A DNA stretch of 64,000 bases. Source: Urechis unicinctus. Taxonomy: Eukaryota; Annelida; Polychaeta; Xenopneusta; Urechidae. The stretch is taken from positions 20,345,704 through 20,409,703 of the forward strand of contig CM067350.1 of NCBI GenBank assembly GCA_034190875.2. The letters are read 5' to 3'. Under the pieces are notes generated by a model that saw only the letters and a list, made by a program, of their open reading frames with translations, searched no databases and was not told the origin of the DNA. Numbering within the stretch: the first letter of the stretch is position 1; every line of letters begins with the position of its first letter. Positions 25,934 to 39,190 of the stretch are shown here, one piece after another. The position numbers were made by a program, and so were the translations under genes.

Positions 25934-26017
<84 letters not shown>
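24867..26017. repeat. Long TA-rich simple-sequence block (about 1.15 kb)
   Basis: The block is almost wholly TATATA with AAATATA, GATATA and TATGTATA variants. Pieces such as the TATCAATATATGAAT context recur internally, so the block has grown by local duplication. Nothing coding is present; Tyr-Ile translations are artefacts. Confidence 0.95.
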
Positions 26018-26019
<2 letters not shown>

Positions 26020-27799
26020 GTTGTAGCTTTGTAGATACACGACCTAAATATTTACTTCACTTAATGGTTCATGCTTACAAACACACTTACCGATACATAA
26101 GATGCATTCATTAAGGCAACGCTATTTGCAAGTCTGACAGCCTCTGCCACTCTTGATGCAATATAGCCTGGTTCGAAACTTAAAAGATAAGCTTCTATTT
26201 CATGTACTAACCCATAGCAAGGCCGATATGAATTAACCCTCGAGGTTTTATTCCATCGTTTGGGTGATTCTCTGCTCAGCCAGAGTAAAACTGAAGTGAG
26301 GAAGTAGTGACTTGTGATGCAATGCAACAATGTATACGGATATGGCATTCGAATTCGGACCTTCAATATTATACACTTTCAATAATTGCTAGATAAAATG
26401 CGCCAATGGCAGAGCGACAAGCCTTAACTTCTTTCTAGTACTTTTTGTAAGAGAAGATGGTTTAACTCCAAAACATTAACCACGAATATACGCATGGTCT
26501 TGTGCAGGGTGCGCTGTTTGTGGTAGAACAAAATGACATTTGACCTGGACCACCGTCTTATATATAAAAGGATTAAACATTATAAACAGACAAAATATTT
26601 AGGGAATACATTTGTATGCAAATACACATATCATCGTATACCAGTTTCATATGAAATCAAACATCATCAAAATATTTTTGCAATTGTTCTTAACTTGAGT
26701 CACACGAACTGGATATGTGTTTAACCACTATGCCATTGGGGTCGTTGTTGCCTTAGCTTATACACTACTGAGCAAAGGCAAATAATAGAAAGTTTATCGC
26801 CTGCTGCAGCATCAGCGTCTGATCTCGTGCTAGTAATCATTCAATATTGCTAACGGGGTCGATAAGAAAGATGTATTGTATCCCGATAAGCGCCAGACGC
26901 AAATACAAGGTACAATTTTAGCAGCATTGCATTCATTGATCATCACATATTTTGTACCAATACATCTAGGCGCTCCTCAGACTTATGCTCTTGCAAACAA
27001 AAATGAGGGCTCGTCAGAGTGGTCATTGATTAGTTTAATTGATTTAATGCTACTGGCACATAGACGGATTAATACTGGCGGTGTAGCTTTCAATTGACCC
27101 AAAGGCATTTCGGATCCAAGACAATTCTAATATACAGCTCAACAACTGTGTTGAGGCCACATTCTGTCTATCAGACTAATACAATAATCCCTTTACCCGG
27201 ACTGCGCAATATGCAATATATAGCGAGCAAAGTAGTAATGTTCCCGGTAGCACCCCGTGGTTAATGGGCCTAAATAATGACAGTGTTGTGTCGCATGTTG
27301 TTTATGCGCGAATGCAGATGAATTAATCCATCAACCGAATATTCACCAGTGTACTGTAAAGGGGAAATGGAGCCACTTAAAGATGTCTCCTGAGAAGAAC
27401 AATATCCAATGGATCGACCGCCGAAACCATGCGGTGGGGTCTATAAAATATGAACACCCTGACAGACTGCAGGAGTGACAATGTAGAGGGTGTGGGGGGG
27501 GGGGGGGGGGGGGCTAATGTTCTGCAGTAGGTGACGCGTGCAACCTCTTTTGGCAAAGGTGTGTACACCTTAAGCCCATGGTTAGACTTCGTTTATCAAC
27601 AACCAGTCTAAGATCTATACATCTGTGTATTAATGACAGCTTTTATAATCACAATCACAAGATTAACCAAGGTAGCACGATTACAGTGTATGGTATTGTG
27701 ACATAAACGCTTACCCTAGAGTTAGCATTGCAGAACATTCCTATACTACATAATGTAATTATACAAAAAGAAGGCCATTTCCACCATTGATCACTGCCT
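26018..27799. other. AT-rich sequence, no gene recognised; poly(G) run
   Basis: No intact gene. A minus-strand frame at 26061-26366 has a mildly hydrophobic end but no recognised domain. An unbroken run of about 20 G lies around 27494-27513. Confidence 0.4.
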
Positions 27800-28003
27800 T
27801 CATATGATCTTCGATGAAAGGAGTGACAGCAACGGATTACTATGGGCATTCATCACCGTCCAAACAAATGCAAAATGTTCGCAATGTCTTCTCACCTCGT
27901 AATATGGGGATAGACGATAAATGGTTTGATAGCAGGACATGACAACATGAACATATGTTGACGCCGAGATGCCATTTATTAGTCCACCAGCATAAGAGGC
28001 AGT
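27800..28003 (-). pseudogene. Possible TM7 relic of a rhodopsin-like receptor (weak)
   Basis: A 67-codon minus-strand frame without a start codon contains FAFVWTVMNAHSNPLLSLLS followed by SKII and a stop. W..MN...NP is the pattern of TM7 in class A GPCRs (the NPxxY region, here NPLLS with the Tyr lost). A related minus-strand segment at about 24310-24520 keeps VWKMINAH but has frame breaks. This supports a decayed, multi-copy receptor family, not an active gene. Confidence 0.35.
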
Positions 28004-28725
28004 TCAATAATTTCCGTTGCATGATCGAGGTTACCTCTTATATCGGATAATCTGAAACTTTAAACTGTGAACGCAATGTGTTAACGAACACTTAAAGAAT
28101 CATTCCACCGCTGCGCAAAATCAGAATCTGCTTAAATTTAGCCTTTAAGCAGTAATTCGGAAACATGTAATTTCATGTAACAATACGAAACAGACCACGG
28201 AGTGCACACTCAATAAGCATTATATTCCGTTTAAAGAATGCATGAAAACTAATTACATGAATTTACGTATAAGCAACACTTGGATAGAGACAGGGGGGGA
28301 TATTAATGCTGTGCTGCGTAAGCTGAAACCATGCAGCAACCGAGTAAGGAAATTGCTCTATATTGCAATTGTATGATTGCTTTCAATTGTTTGTGCTTAT
28401 ATAAGCATGAAATGGATATGCCAGATCGTCATCGTAGTGTGAGTGGAAACAAGCGAATAGCCATGGTATCATTCTGCATTTGTCACTAGATGTATGTCTT
28501 CAATTATCTGTCGACTTCTGACGAGTAATTTAAATGCATGTGAAACATCAACCAGATATATAGCAATGTTCATGAGTTATAAATTACAAGTTGCACATTA
28601 ATGTTGGGCTGAATACAATCTTTCACTATTTGTTTGTGATGCTGGTGGATACTACCAGAATCTAGAATTTCACAAGATGTATCATGAATACTAGCTATAC
28701 AAGATTGGAAATAATACAAGGAAGT
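28004..28725. other. Diverged repeat sequence, no gene
   Basis: It includes the third relative (28300-28460) of the segments at 20998 and 22149. No intact frame. Confidence 0.4.
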
Positions 28726-28932
28726 TCCCGTGGCATAGTTTGTAAACTGCGTCGCCTTTACGGCTGTAGGTTCGATCCCAACGTGTGAAAACCTGTCATG
28801 TTGCGGTGACTCGGATAGTCACGTTAAATGGTGATCCCATCTCTTTGAAAGGATGCACACGACTTGGTCACTCAATAGTACACCGCTGGACCTTCGTCCC
28901 AGTGGCATGAGTCTCGCAGCCTGGTTTGTGCC
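28726..28932 (+). mobile_element. tRNA-derived SINE, copy 1
   Basis: An A-box-like TGGCATAGTTTG (28731-28742) and an exact B-box GGTTCGATCCC (28769-28779) form an internal RNA polymerase III promoter. Downstream comes a body shared with 53695-53905: GTGACTCGG...TCACGTTAAATGGTG, then CCTTCGTCCCAG and CTCGCAGCC. The tRNA-like head is not a functional tRNA because no cloverleaf with anticodon and acceptor stem can be closed. Confidence 0.8.
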
Positions 28933-30457
28933 AAGTGTAATTGATCCTTCACTAATATTGAAAGTTGCCCTTCACTAAATGATTACATCAAATTATTTCA
29001 TTCAAGGAGTTAGGAATATATTTATTCTGCAAACAGAGTATACAGGAGTTGGAATATACTTTCCCTAAGGAAGCCTATGATGGTGACCCCTTTCAATATG
29101 CGATCAGTCAACCTCCATTAGTCCGAGACAAGTGCCGTATTGGAGAACCAAAGGCTGGAATAATTATTCAGTGTTCTTATAAGGGATCTTGTATCATCGA
29201 AATCATTCTGACCATGTAAAGCGTCGGACTACTGCTCAAGTCCCCAACGGCTTCACACGTGGCAAATATTTTGTGTTGTGTTCCAGAACTGACGTCACAA
29301 ACAGCTCGGTAACGATCGACGAGTGGTCGGTTGTTTCACTGAAATGAACACGATTTATTGATTTTTCAGATATCAAGTGATCGATTTCGTAAACAAAATT
29401 GAGTTTGTTTAAATTTTAGGGAAAATTGTTAGGTAGGGCTGACATGCTCTTTCTCCCACTACACATTTTACCACTTAAAGTACTCACTAAGACCATGAAG
29501 GCGTTCTCAATGCCTTGTAACCGAGTAAGCAACATGACTCAGTATATGACAACGCATATCGGACACAATTTGCATCACAACATTGTCAGAATCTAATTAT
29601 GGGGTGATGATCGCACATTAAATCTATGTGACGTTAATATAGGTGTTGATTATAGGTGGTACGTAGTCACCCAACTTAATTCACACTAAAACTTTGCTAA
29701 TGATGTTTGATAAGTACTTTATGTTTGTAAAGTTAATTTAGAAATTCAAGTTAACTTTACTCCAAGAAGCAATATTGCTGGTAATATATTTCGCTTGTTT
29801 TTATTGTTGAAACACTAGAAATTCGAAACTTTTGCAAGTGCAAGCAATACCAGCGAGGTATGGAACGGAATATCAGCAAAATCCATTTGCAAAAGATCGT
29901 TATATGACACAAATGCATAGCTTTATTGATATGGCAAATTTACAATACTGCAAGCATCCGCGTAGAAGTGCGGAAAAACACGACTATCCCTTGAGTGTAT
30001 AAACATGTCCTAAATCACATTGACGACTTCCATGTTTTATTATGCTATCATTGCTAAAACGCTGCTGTTGTGGTTATTTAGTGACATTTATTGCTCGGTG
30101 TTTCGATCTCAAATCTTTCTGTTTTCTCCTGATTGTGACATTCTACATTATCAATAAATTGGCGTCTATAGTTTATATGACCGATATAGAGAGGAAATAA
30201 GGTTTGCGGAATTTGGCTACTCTTATTGGCAAAACTAATTATTCAGCCGTTAAAAAAAAGCATAATTCATAACGGATTTAAACAATGGTATTTCCCGCAG
30301 TCAAAACTTGTTTTGTTTGCACCCTGAAAATAGCTTAACGTTCCACAACTTATAGGGCCCATTGTAATGTCATAAGGTGGTGCTAAATTCCCCGAAGGAT
30401 TGCACAAAAGTGTACTTTACTATTCATCATGTAATCAGAGATTGTATATACAGAGAG
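28933..30457. other. Intergenic sequence, nothing recognised
   Basis: Short open frames only; no repeats or domains that I can support. It ends at an assembly gap. Confidence 0.55.
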
Positions 30458-30557
30458 NNNNNNNNNNNNNNNNNNNNNNNNNNNNNNNNNNNNNNNNNNN
30501 NNNNNNNNNNNNNNNNNNNNNNNNNNNNNNNNNNNNNNNNNNNNNNNNNNNNNNNNN
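30458..30557. other. Assembly gap, 100 N
   Basis: Exactly 100 N, a conventional placeholder for a join of unknown size. It sits at the left edge of the second 17-bp minisatellite, so the array was probably not spanned and its true length is unknown. Confidence 0.98.
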
Positions 30558-32120
30558 CAGTGTTTGTGAAGCCACAATATTGGTGAAGCCACAATATTGA
30601 TGAAGCCACAATATTATTGAATCCACAACACTGGTGAAGCCGCAACAATGTTGAAGGCACAACACTGGTGAAGCCACAGCAATGTTGAAGCCAAAATATT
30701 GATGAAGCCACAGTATTGGTGAAGCTACAACATAGGTGAAAACACAACACTGGTGAAGCCACTTCATCGTTGATACCACAGTATTGGTGAAGCCCAAAAA
30801 TTGGTAAAGCCAAAATATTGATGAAGCCACAACATTGGTGTAGCCACAGTATTGGTGAAGCTACAGTATTGGTGAAACCGCAACACTGGTGAAGCCACAG
30901 TATTGGTGAAGCCACAGTATTGGTGAAGCCACATAATTGGTGCAGCTACAGTATTGGTGAAGCCAGAATATTGGTGAAGTCATAATATTGATGAAGCCAC
31001 AATATCATTGAATCCACAACACTGGTGAAGCCGCAACAAGGTTGAAGGCACAACACTGGTGAAGCCACAGCAATGTTGAAGCCAAAATATTGATGAAGCC
31101 ACAGTATTGGTGAAGCTACAACATAGGTGAAAACACAACACTGGTGAAGCCACTTCATCGTTGATACCACAGTATTGGTGAAGCCCAAAAATTGGCAAAG
31201 CCAAAATATTGATGAAGCCACAACATTGGTGTAGCCACAGTATTGGTGAAGCTACAGTATTGGTGAAACTGCAATATTGGTGAAGCCACAGTATTGGTGA
31301 AGCCACAGTCTTGGTGAAGCCACAATATTGGTGAAGTCATAATATTGATGAAGCCACAATTAAATTCAATCCAAAGCACTGGTGAAGCCGCAACAATGTT
31401 GAAGCCACAACACTGGTGAACCACAACAATGTTGAATCCAAAATATTGATGAAGCAACAGTATTAATGAAGCCATAGTATTGGTGAAGCCACAACATTGG
31501 TGAAACCACAACAATGTAGAAGCCAAAATATTGATGAAGCCACAGTATTAGTGAAGCTACAACATTGGTGAAAGCACAACACTGGTGAAGCCACAAAATT
31601 GATGAAGCCACAATCTTGGTGATGCCAAAATATTGGTAAAGCCGGAACACTGGTGAAGCCACAACACTGGTGAAGCCACAACAATGATGAAGCCAAAATA
31701 TTGATGAAGCCACAGTATTGGTGAAGCTACGACATTGGTGAAAACACAACACTGGTGAAGCCACTTCATTGTTGATAACAACAGTATTGGCAAAGCCAAA
31801 AAAATGGTAATGCCACAACACTGTTGAAGCCGCAACATTGGTGAAGCCAAAATATTGATGAAGCCACAACCCTGGGGAAGTCACAACATTTGGTGAAGCC
31901 ATAATATTGGTGTAGCCACAGTATTGGTGAAGCCACAGTATTGGTGAAACCACAACACTGGTGAAGCCACAGTATTGGTGAAACCACAACATTGGTGAAG
32001 CCACAGTATTGGTGAAACCACAATATTGATGAAGCCGCAATATTATTGAAGCCACAGTATTGGTGAAGCCACAATATGGTGGAGCCACAAAACTGGTGAA
32101 GCCACAATATTGATGAAGTT
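30558..32120. repeat. 17-bp minisatellite array, copy B (at least 1.56 kb)
   Basis: It has the same GAAGCCACAATATTGGT unit and variants as the array at 10.8-13.7 kb. Here a 391-bp higher-order block (23 x 17) is tandemly repeated: 30621 onward recurs at 31012 onward with few changes. The left end is lost in the gap. Minus-strand open frames of up to 286 codons here are by-products of the stop-free repeat. Confidence 0.95.
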
Positions 32121-32207
32121 GTGAATTTACTATTAACATGCATGCAGAAGAATTATTATGGTGGTTTAGCACATGGACCTTAATGTTGCAAATGTAACTC
32201 ATCATGT

Positions 32208-32288
32208 AGAATAGTGAGGAGGTCATGTTGCTTCATCTACATTGCTGTCAGTAATGTAGATGAAGCCACATGACCTCATCACTATTCT
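32208..32288. repeat. 81-bp palindrome, copy B, slightly decayed
   Basis: The arms 32208-32247 and 32249-32288 pair except at three positions, whereas copy A is perfect. Either copy A is younger or its arms have been kept identical by conversion. Confidence 0.9.
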
Positions 32289-35124
32289 TATGTTAAACTA
32301 TACATTTATCTCAAATCACCAAATGTCTTTTCACTAAGTAAGAGCCTAGTGGTCCTAAAGCAAAACACTGCTCCCTTTGATATGAGGAGGTATCATGCAG
32401 AGATAGATGAGCATAATTGTGATGTTTGGACAGCTGATACTGTTGCCCATCTTGAACAAATAAATTTCCTAAATAGGGCAGATTAACCAACACAGAGGAT
32501 ATGTATCTCCAATATGATTAAATTGAGATACTGGGTCCATAATATTAAACCCAGAACAGGAGGTAAAGCAGTTAATCACTACCAGATCGCGAATGCTGCT
32601 GAGCAAAATGTCATCACAAGCACCTAGACAATCTCACAGCCTAACAATAACTACAGAATGCCGATGGCTAGTAAACTCTGCTGCTTTTGACACTTACAAG
32701 TTATGACAGCATTTAATCATAGCGTTTATAGTATAACATTGTATTCAATGACACACCAGGGCTGAACAATATCCCCCAATCCCACTTGTCAAGCAACAAC
32801 AGTCCATCGCCAAGTAGTTATGCAAAAAGTTTAAGCATTTGAGCCTAATGATTTAAATTTTTAAGAAATGATTCACCCAAACAACCATAAGCTAATAATA
32901 ACTTAGCTACATTTTTCCTTGAACAAGCAAATTCAATTTGCTTTTATCTAGCAAGTCAGGGATCAAAAGCCATAAAGCTATGAGTTAAAGTTTGCAAGAT
33001 TTGGTCAATGTAAAGTTTCTAGCTTGCATTATAAGAAAAGTGCCATCAAGAATTATTCCCCATTGAGATAATTACTCAGGAACAAAAGGTATTGCAGTGC
33101 TGATATTTACTTTGTAAGTGATCATCAATATAAGAGTGATTCATGTTTAATTTGAAACAGGTATTCCCTATTTGGTTAACATAGCTAACGAGATTATTTT
33201 ACAATAATAAGGTCACAAAGGGCTGATAGTTTGTTTGTATGTGACAATCAATATAAGAGTGCCTTGCATTATCAAAAAAATGTTACACCAAAAGTTTACA
33301 AGCACACAGATGGACAGGGCAAAACTGTGCTGAGGAGCATAACTATTAATGGTTACTGCCTAATGGTCCCATAAATTATACCTTATAAGTGGCAAGCAAC
33401 AGGTCCAGCATGGGCAACAAAAAAAGTGACCTCCCAAGCCATGCCAAACCAGGCAGTTTGATACATCTTGGGAACTGCACTGTTCTAAAAAGGCCCCCTG
33501 TATGATTTGGGGCTTCAGATATGCTTAATAACCCTTCAACACTAGACCAGATGCACAGTGCTCAAGACTAACTGACAGATGACCATGTCATTTATAGCTT
33601 ATACATGATATATTCAAATGATGTGATTGTACTATTGAACAATTGTTTGGATTACACACATTGAACATTTGACAACAATTTTATTACCAATATTGATGTG
33701 GCAGATACCCAGACAAAAGAGGCTCTTGACTTCAAAAACCTACTTAGGGTCTGATTATTTCCCTAGCCGCTAATGAAATTTGGCTGTAAACTCAAACCAG
33801 CACAGTTGTTTTGGATAGCTATTTCTGAGATCTAAAGGATCACTCTGCTGACTAATTGATAACAAAAGTGTGACTCTGTCCAAGACTGAACTATCATATA
33901 ACACATAATCAAACTTATAGGAATGTAATAAAGAACTCATGTTTTAGTGTATTACAATGATACATCATATTAACAGATCATGCTATTTCCATGTTAAAGG
34001 TAACATTACTGATGCAAGTAAATAATTCAAGGATGTGGAAAGCAAAATATCAATCTTCAACCTTTGAAAAATAAATCACATTTGAAAGAGTAACCCCACC
34101 CCACTAACACAGAGCCACCAGCGCATGTCCGCTGTCACGATCAGGCCATGTTTACATCTGACAGATGGGGCAAAAGCCGTTCGCTAAAATGGCCAATAGT
34201 CAATACGGTTAAATGAACGTTAGGAAATACATTTAAAAACAAATCAATGGTAATCGGTAGATCTGTCCAACCAAGCTGCAGGCATCTAGTCCTATTAACG
34301 TGGTATCTGGGTATTATTTGCCGTTGGAAAAGTGTAAGTGATCGGTAAGAGTGAGTCTGAACCGTGCACGGTAGAGCCCACGTGCGGAACAGCCCGGTGA
34401 AGCTCGCTAACCACTGTAAACTACGGGTATTTCATAATTTGTCGTACATGAAATTTCTTTCCGCAGCAATAACGTTCATTGTCACATTAATGATATTCAA
34501 TATTTGAAATTCCATGCGGTATGGAAAGCTTGAATTGTTACAATCCCAAAATATACCTTCAGCTTGAGCCCGCGGATGCGTTCGTGGGGACAGTTTGATT
34601 TTAAGACATGAGCAAACTGATAACATATAACGATCTGGCTAATCATTCCTTTGTTAAAAACAGTCCGTTGATACGATATGATTTCATTTATTACACATCA
34701 TAGATCGAGAAAACCAGTGAGATTCAGCGAGATTCTCCAAACGTTTTGAATACTGATCTGCGTCTCGAGTTCCAAGCTTAAGTGCTTCATTTGTTCTTAT
34801 TTATCTAAATAAAACGCTATCAAACTGATATATATTGAGAACAAAACACCAAAAATGAGTTGACAAAGACTTACAACCCCGGATTTCCCAGTAAAATCGC
34901 CATTTTTTTTATATCCGTCCGTAAAGATATTTGAGCTTGTGCCGCCCGTTACTCGTTAAATTGCTGATGTATATATATACTTTCAAAATTTGTATGTTCT
35001 TCATTTGAAGATATAATTTAAAACAAACAATTGTTCTTTGACGTTAAAAGTCACACAAATCATGAACCTAAGTTTGAAGCAAATATACATCGAACAAAGC
35101 CATATAATGACCGATTTTTCAACC

Positions 35125-35504
<380 letters not shown>

Positions 35505-37253
35505 TCCGGCGTGAATTCCAAAAAAGTCAAGACCTTTTTTAGTGCTTTATTGTAAATGTGGTGTTACATTGTACCTTATCTCCATTCTCTATTATCCATT
35601 GCAAGGTTTTTGGCTCATGCATCGCGCAGGAACTAGTTAGGGTCGTTTGAAAAAAAATTATTTTGGGCCGACTACCTTTTTGGTACTCTGCCTTTAGCGG
35701 CATGTTCCTCGAAATTTTTCGATAAATCATTATTCCAACTTGTAGTATATTGCTTAGAATAACTTCCTTCATGAATATATCCTAAGCGCAAGACATTTGG
35801 TAGAGGACATAAAAACATATATAGTTAGTTTCGACGTTTTCATATGAGCTGGAGACAGATGAATATTCTCCTGGACAAACTGAAATGCTTAGACAGGTCG
35901 GATAATTCGTAATGTTACTCGTGTTATTTCAGACGAAGTTGCGCTGCTGGACGAGAATATCTTTTGATTTATTAAGAAAAAAAATGTTGTTTTTTTGGTT
36001 ATGTCCCAAAATGGTTGTTTTTTTGCTATGTTCCAAATTTTTTGGTTTTGTTCGTGTTCCTAATACCCGAACTATTTTGGAACACTCTTTTTGGTGCACA
36101 AAAAAATATAAGTTCAATAAAACAATGAAAATGAAAAATAAGTTTACGAAACCGAAACATGTTGCTAACAGACTAACAGAAAACAAGAATTACACATATG
36201 TTTTGTCCCCTCGAATGTCCCAAAATGGTTGTTTTTTTGCTACATGTCCAACATAGTAATCGCCATGACCTTGCCTATCGGTTATATTTATGATTTAAAT
36301 GGCCCACATACCGTGTTACTATTTGCTCATTTCTCTATCTCTTATAACCATCGTCTGATAGATGCAAGCGTCGGCTGGTTCAAATGTGCTGCGTGTAACA
36401 TCTAATATAAGGTGTCAGCCCGCCTCTGCAAATAGTACAGCCCTGAACCCGTGCTTATTGATATATATTGCAACATTTAGTGGTCTGTATATTGTACCTA
36501 CACGCTGAGTTGTTCCTTTCCGTGTAATTTAGCATAAATCTGCAGAAATAACAATACGATAGAACAGCCATCGTCAGCGGACTTTTAATTACATCCTCGA
36601 TGTAGTCAGTGATCAGTTGGATTGCCCGCAGTGGATGCATATTGCCAGCTTTTTCTATGGTATGCCATTGCTGTAGCACACCGCTGCGAGACTATGCTCT
36701 TTAATAGGCAAATTGGTGCCATAACCGGAATAACACGTGGATGACAGATCATGAGCCAAGCAGTCAAATAAGAGATAGGATGACGTTAGCTTTTATTTCT
36801 TGATCTTTACACAAAACACGAACATTGCATCAACGTACGAATCAATTACATAAATGTAATAGTGTCAAAGCCATGTGTGGCCTAGCATTTCGAGGTGAAA
36901 AACATAGTCGCTAAAACATCATAAGAAATCAGCATGTATTAATCCATGAATGACATGCTTAATGAGGAGCAGAGGGCAGTTGACCCGACCCGCACGCAAG
37001 TAAGGATAGGTCAGTGTGTGTGTGTCGGGCCTTACATGCCATTGTGAATTGGCAATCAGGGCAATCATTGATTAGCGCCACAGGGTCAACTGGGTTTGAT
37101 TTGTCGCTGCATTTTATGGTAAGAAGCAATCAGCTAATGCTGCAGAATACGATGGGTTCGGTTATCCATGATCGTGCAACGGGACTGCTCATTGACATCT
37201 TGTCCGCAATGTTCCCTCGTCAAATTACATGATGCCCTAGAAAATCCTCACTC
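35505..37253. other. AT-rich sequence with two further CCAAAATGGTTG motifs
   Basis: A 114-codon plus-strand frame at 35912-36256 is Lys/Phe-rich and AT-driven, and I do not take it as a gene. CCCAAAATGGTTGTTTTTTT occurs twice (about 36004 and 36218), linking this stretch to the motif family at 2.2, 16.7 and 35.1 kb. Nothing else was recognised. Confidence 0.4.
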
Positions 37254-38209
37254 ATGGATAAGTACGGCCGTCTGACCATACAGCAATTGAAAATAGAGCT
37301 GAAGAAGCGAAATGCGAAGCTAAGCGGACGAACAAATTAACTTATTGAAAGTTATCGTTTGCTCGATCCGTATATTTTGTGGTCACGTTGGGATGACTCA
37401 CTTATTTGACCCAATTCCTTCCATGAAACCACCCTGTTTCTTTCTTATTAATTGTTTATATGCTATTTCTTCTCCCCTTCGATCAGATAATCTGTTATAT
37501 AATTAACAAGATTATCCGGTTTGTGTTTCCTTCCCCTATCCCCACCATTTCTTCCTAGTTAAATACAAGCACAAGCCTGGGTTCGGGGATTATAAGGAAA
37601 CTGCTTGTAATCGCCACATGTATAAACCAATGAATACAGTCGTGGTTTATTGGGGTGTTGTAATTTTTTCTGCAGGCTTGAAGCGTATGATCGCAACAAC
37701 AACTTCACTGGAGTAGAAGATGTTCGCCAGGAATACCACAATAACACACCTGGGGGAACCAAGTATATCCTGATTGATTATTTGTATGCTTACCAGTTTG
37801 TACCAATGTGTTTTTGTTTCTGATAAATTATCACACCCTGACACCTTGCATTGATACGACCCATGTGGCTGCATATCTCCGCTCCCTTTATAAAGAACTT
37901 ACCAAATATGCAAAAGGACTTAATGCCGATGGAATCCTCAGTTCCCTGCGAGCTACCTCTGACCTTTACTCTGACAAAGCTTTCATCATAGGTCGATGCT
38001 GTGCGCAGATGAGGAAGTCTGTGGAGAATGAGGTTGATGTGGTTCTCTACATCCATGGCGTCACCAAGATGTGCCAGTGTGATTGTGGTGCAGGTATGGG
38101 CCAAGATACACACTGTAAGCACATGTGTGCTGTGGTCTGTGCACTTGCCTCCAAGACCTTCCATCCGAGAAATAAGTTAACGGGTCGCATGTCAACGATT
38201 AGATCCTGA
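37254..38209 (+). pseudogene. SAP-SWIM zinc-finger protein, broken
   Basis: The ATG at 37254 opens a SAP helix-extension-helix (LTIQQLKIELKKRNAKLSG), a DNA-binding motif, interrupted by TAA at 37338-37340 where a charged residue is expected before LIES. After a likely intron ending TTCTGCAG (37676), LEAYDRNNNF continues the usual end of such SAP domains. Further on, 37808-38209 gives YLRSLYKELTKYAKGLN and a SWIM zinc finger: C-x-C (CQCDCGAG), then C-x-H (CKHMCAV). SAP-SWIM proteins of this type are widespread in invertebrates and often transposon-linked. The copy is inactive as read: it has a nonsense codon, stops near 37822-37827 and no clear donor at about 37350, where AAAGTTATC would need one more G. 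Confidence 0.65.
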
Positions 38210-38454
38210 AGCTTAGGTTAGCAACTTATTGGAATGGCCATGCGGGTACGGCTCAATGCCATACTACGCCTTTCAGGAACAAGTCAACTTCCATCCACCC
38301 AGCAAACCAAGATGGAATTGCCAATGAACACTTTCTTCAGCATGAGGCCATCGCCCACACCACAGAGGCTCAATGCCAAGAGGCGCGGGACAAAACTCTG
38401 GGACAACCAGTAATATAGCTTGGCACATGGAAAAATGCAAGAGACTGAAGTCCT
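38210..38454 (+). other. Decayed continuation of the SAP-SWIM gene region
   Basis: The frames are broken; FQEQVNFHPPSKPRW (about 38272-38316) is protein-like but unrecognised. It may be the remainder of the same gene. Confidence 0.3.
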
Positions 38455-39140
38455 CCCTGATATTGATTCTTTTGCTAACTTTGAAGTTGACAATGACAGC
38501 TCTTTCAACAGCAGTGACAGCGAACCTGAATCCGCCGCTAATAGGGTAACTGCCAAGCCCAAGCGGTGAAAACGAAACTTCTGCGACACGTGGCGCACAG
38601 CCTACTCCTGGCTACGTTATGATATTGAAAAAATAATGAGATGGATTGTGATACGTGTCGAGCGACTGGTAAGACAAACACAATTTCCGGGTCAGTACGC
38701 TACTGAGGCACACCGGTATTTACAGGAAGCGTGGAAGAAGGATGAAAAGATAGTTTCAACCACTGAACACGTGGAGGCTACTAAACATATTATGATCGGT
38801 CCAACTCTTCAAAACAGGAACCAGAAAATGATATCCGGGAAGGAAAAGGGCATACTGACAGCAATTAAAACAGTGATGTGGCTTGCCAAAAAACAACTGC
38901 CTATGCATAAATACTCCAGTCTCATGTGCCTCCTAGAAGAGGTGGATTGCCCAAATATTTGCTTTTGGAGTATTGGGCATGATACCCATCACTTTCTTGT
39001 CAAACACTGAACTGGATTCATGGGGCAATGACTACACTGCAACTCTCCTAAAGCAGTATGGTGAACAGAAAATCTGGAATAACATAACAAGGAAGACTAT
39101 TGTAGAATGCCTTTTCCTAAGCCATCGCTCTTTAGACTAG
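38455..39140 (+). pseudogene. hAT-like/TTF zinc-finger transposase-derived fragment
   Basis: An acidic, Ser-rich lead (DNDSSFNSSDSEPE) precedes FCDTWRTAYSWLRYDIEK, the W...WL.YD pattern of TTF/BED-type fingers in hAT-derived proteins such as the ZNF862/KIAA1586 group. A frame change near 38640 leads into CDTCRATGKTN, the Cys pair of that finger. From 38710 come HRYLQEAWKKDEK, HVEATKHIM and then ILTAIKTVMWLAKKQLPMHK, similar to the helix region preceding the hAT catalytic core (DUF4371-like). No intact RNase-H-like catalytic domain follows. Several frame breaks and stops show it is dead. It could be a separate gene from the SAP-SWIM relic or part of the same transposon. Confidence 0.5.
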
Positions 39141-39190
39141 TGAGTTAAATGCACAGTCAGATCTAAATGTCGGCCGTTTTGTATAAATGA

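Noticed and set aside
28726..28800. tRNA gene
   Set aside because: A and B boxes are present, but the acceptor and anticodon stems do not close and the sequence continues into a SINE body shared with 53.7 kb.
31366..32226. Minus-strand open frame of 286 codons
   Set aside because: Same cause as the other minisatellite frames; its N-terminal part runs across the palindrome and non-coding flank.
35912..36256. 114-codon plus-strand frame
   Set aside because: AT-driven Lys/Phe/Asn-rich composition, no domain, and it includes copies of the CCAAAATGGTTG repeat motif.
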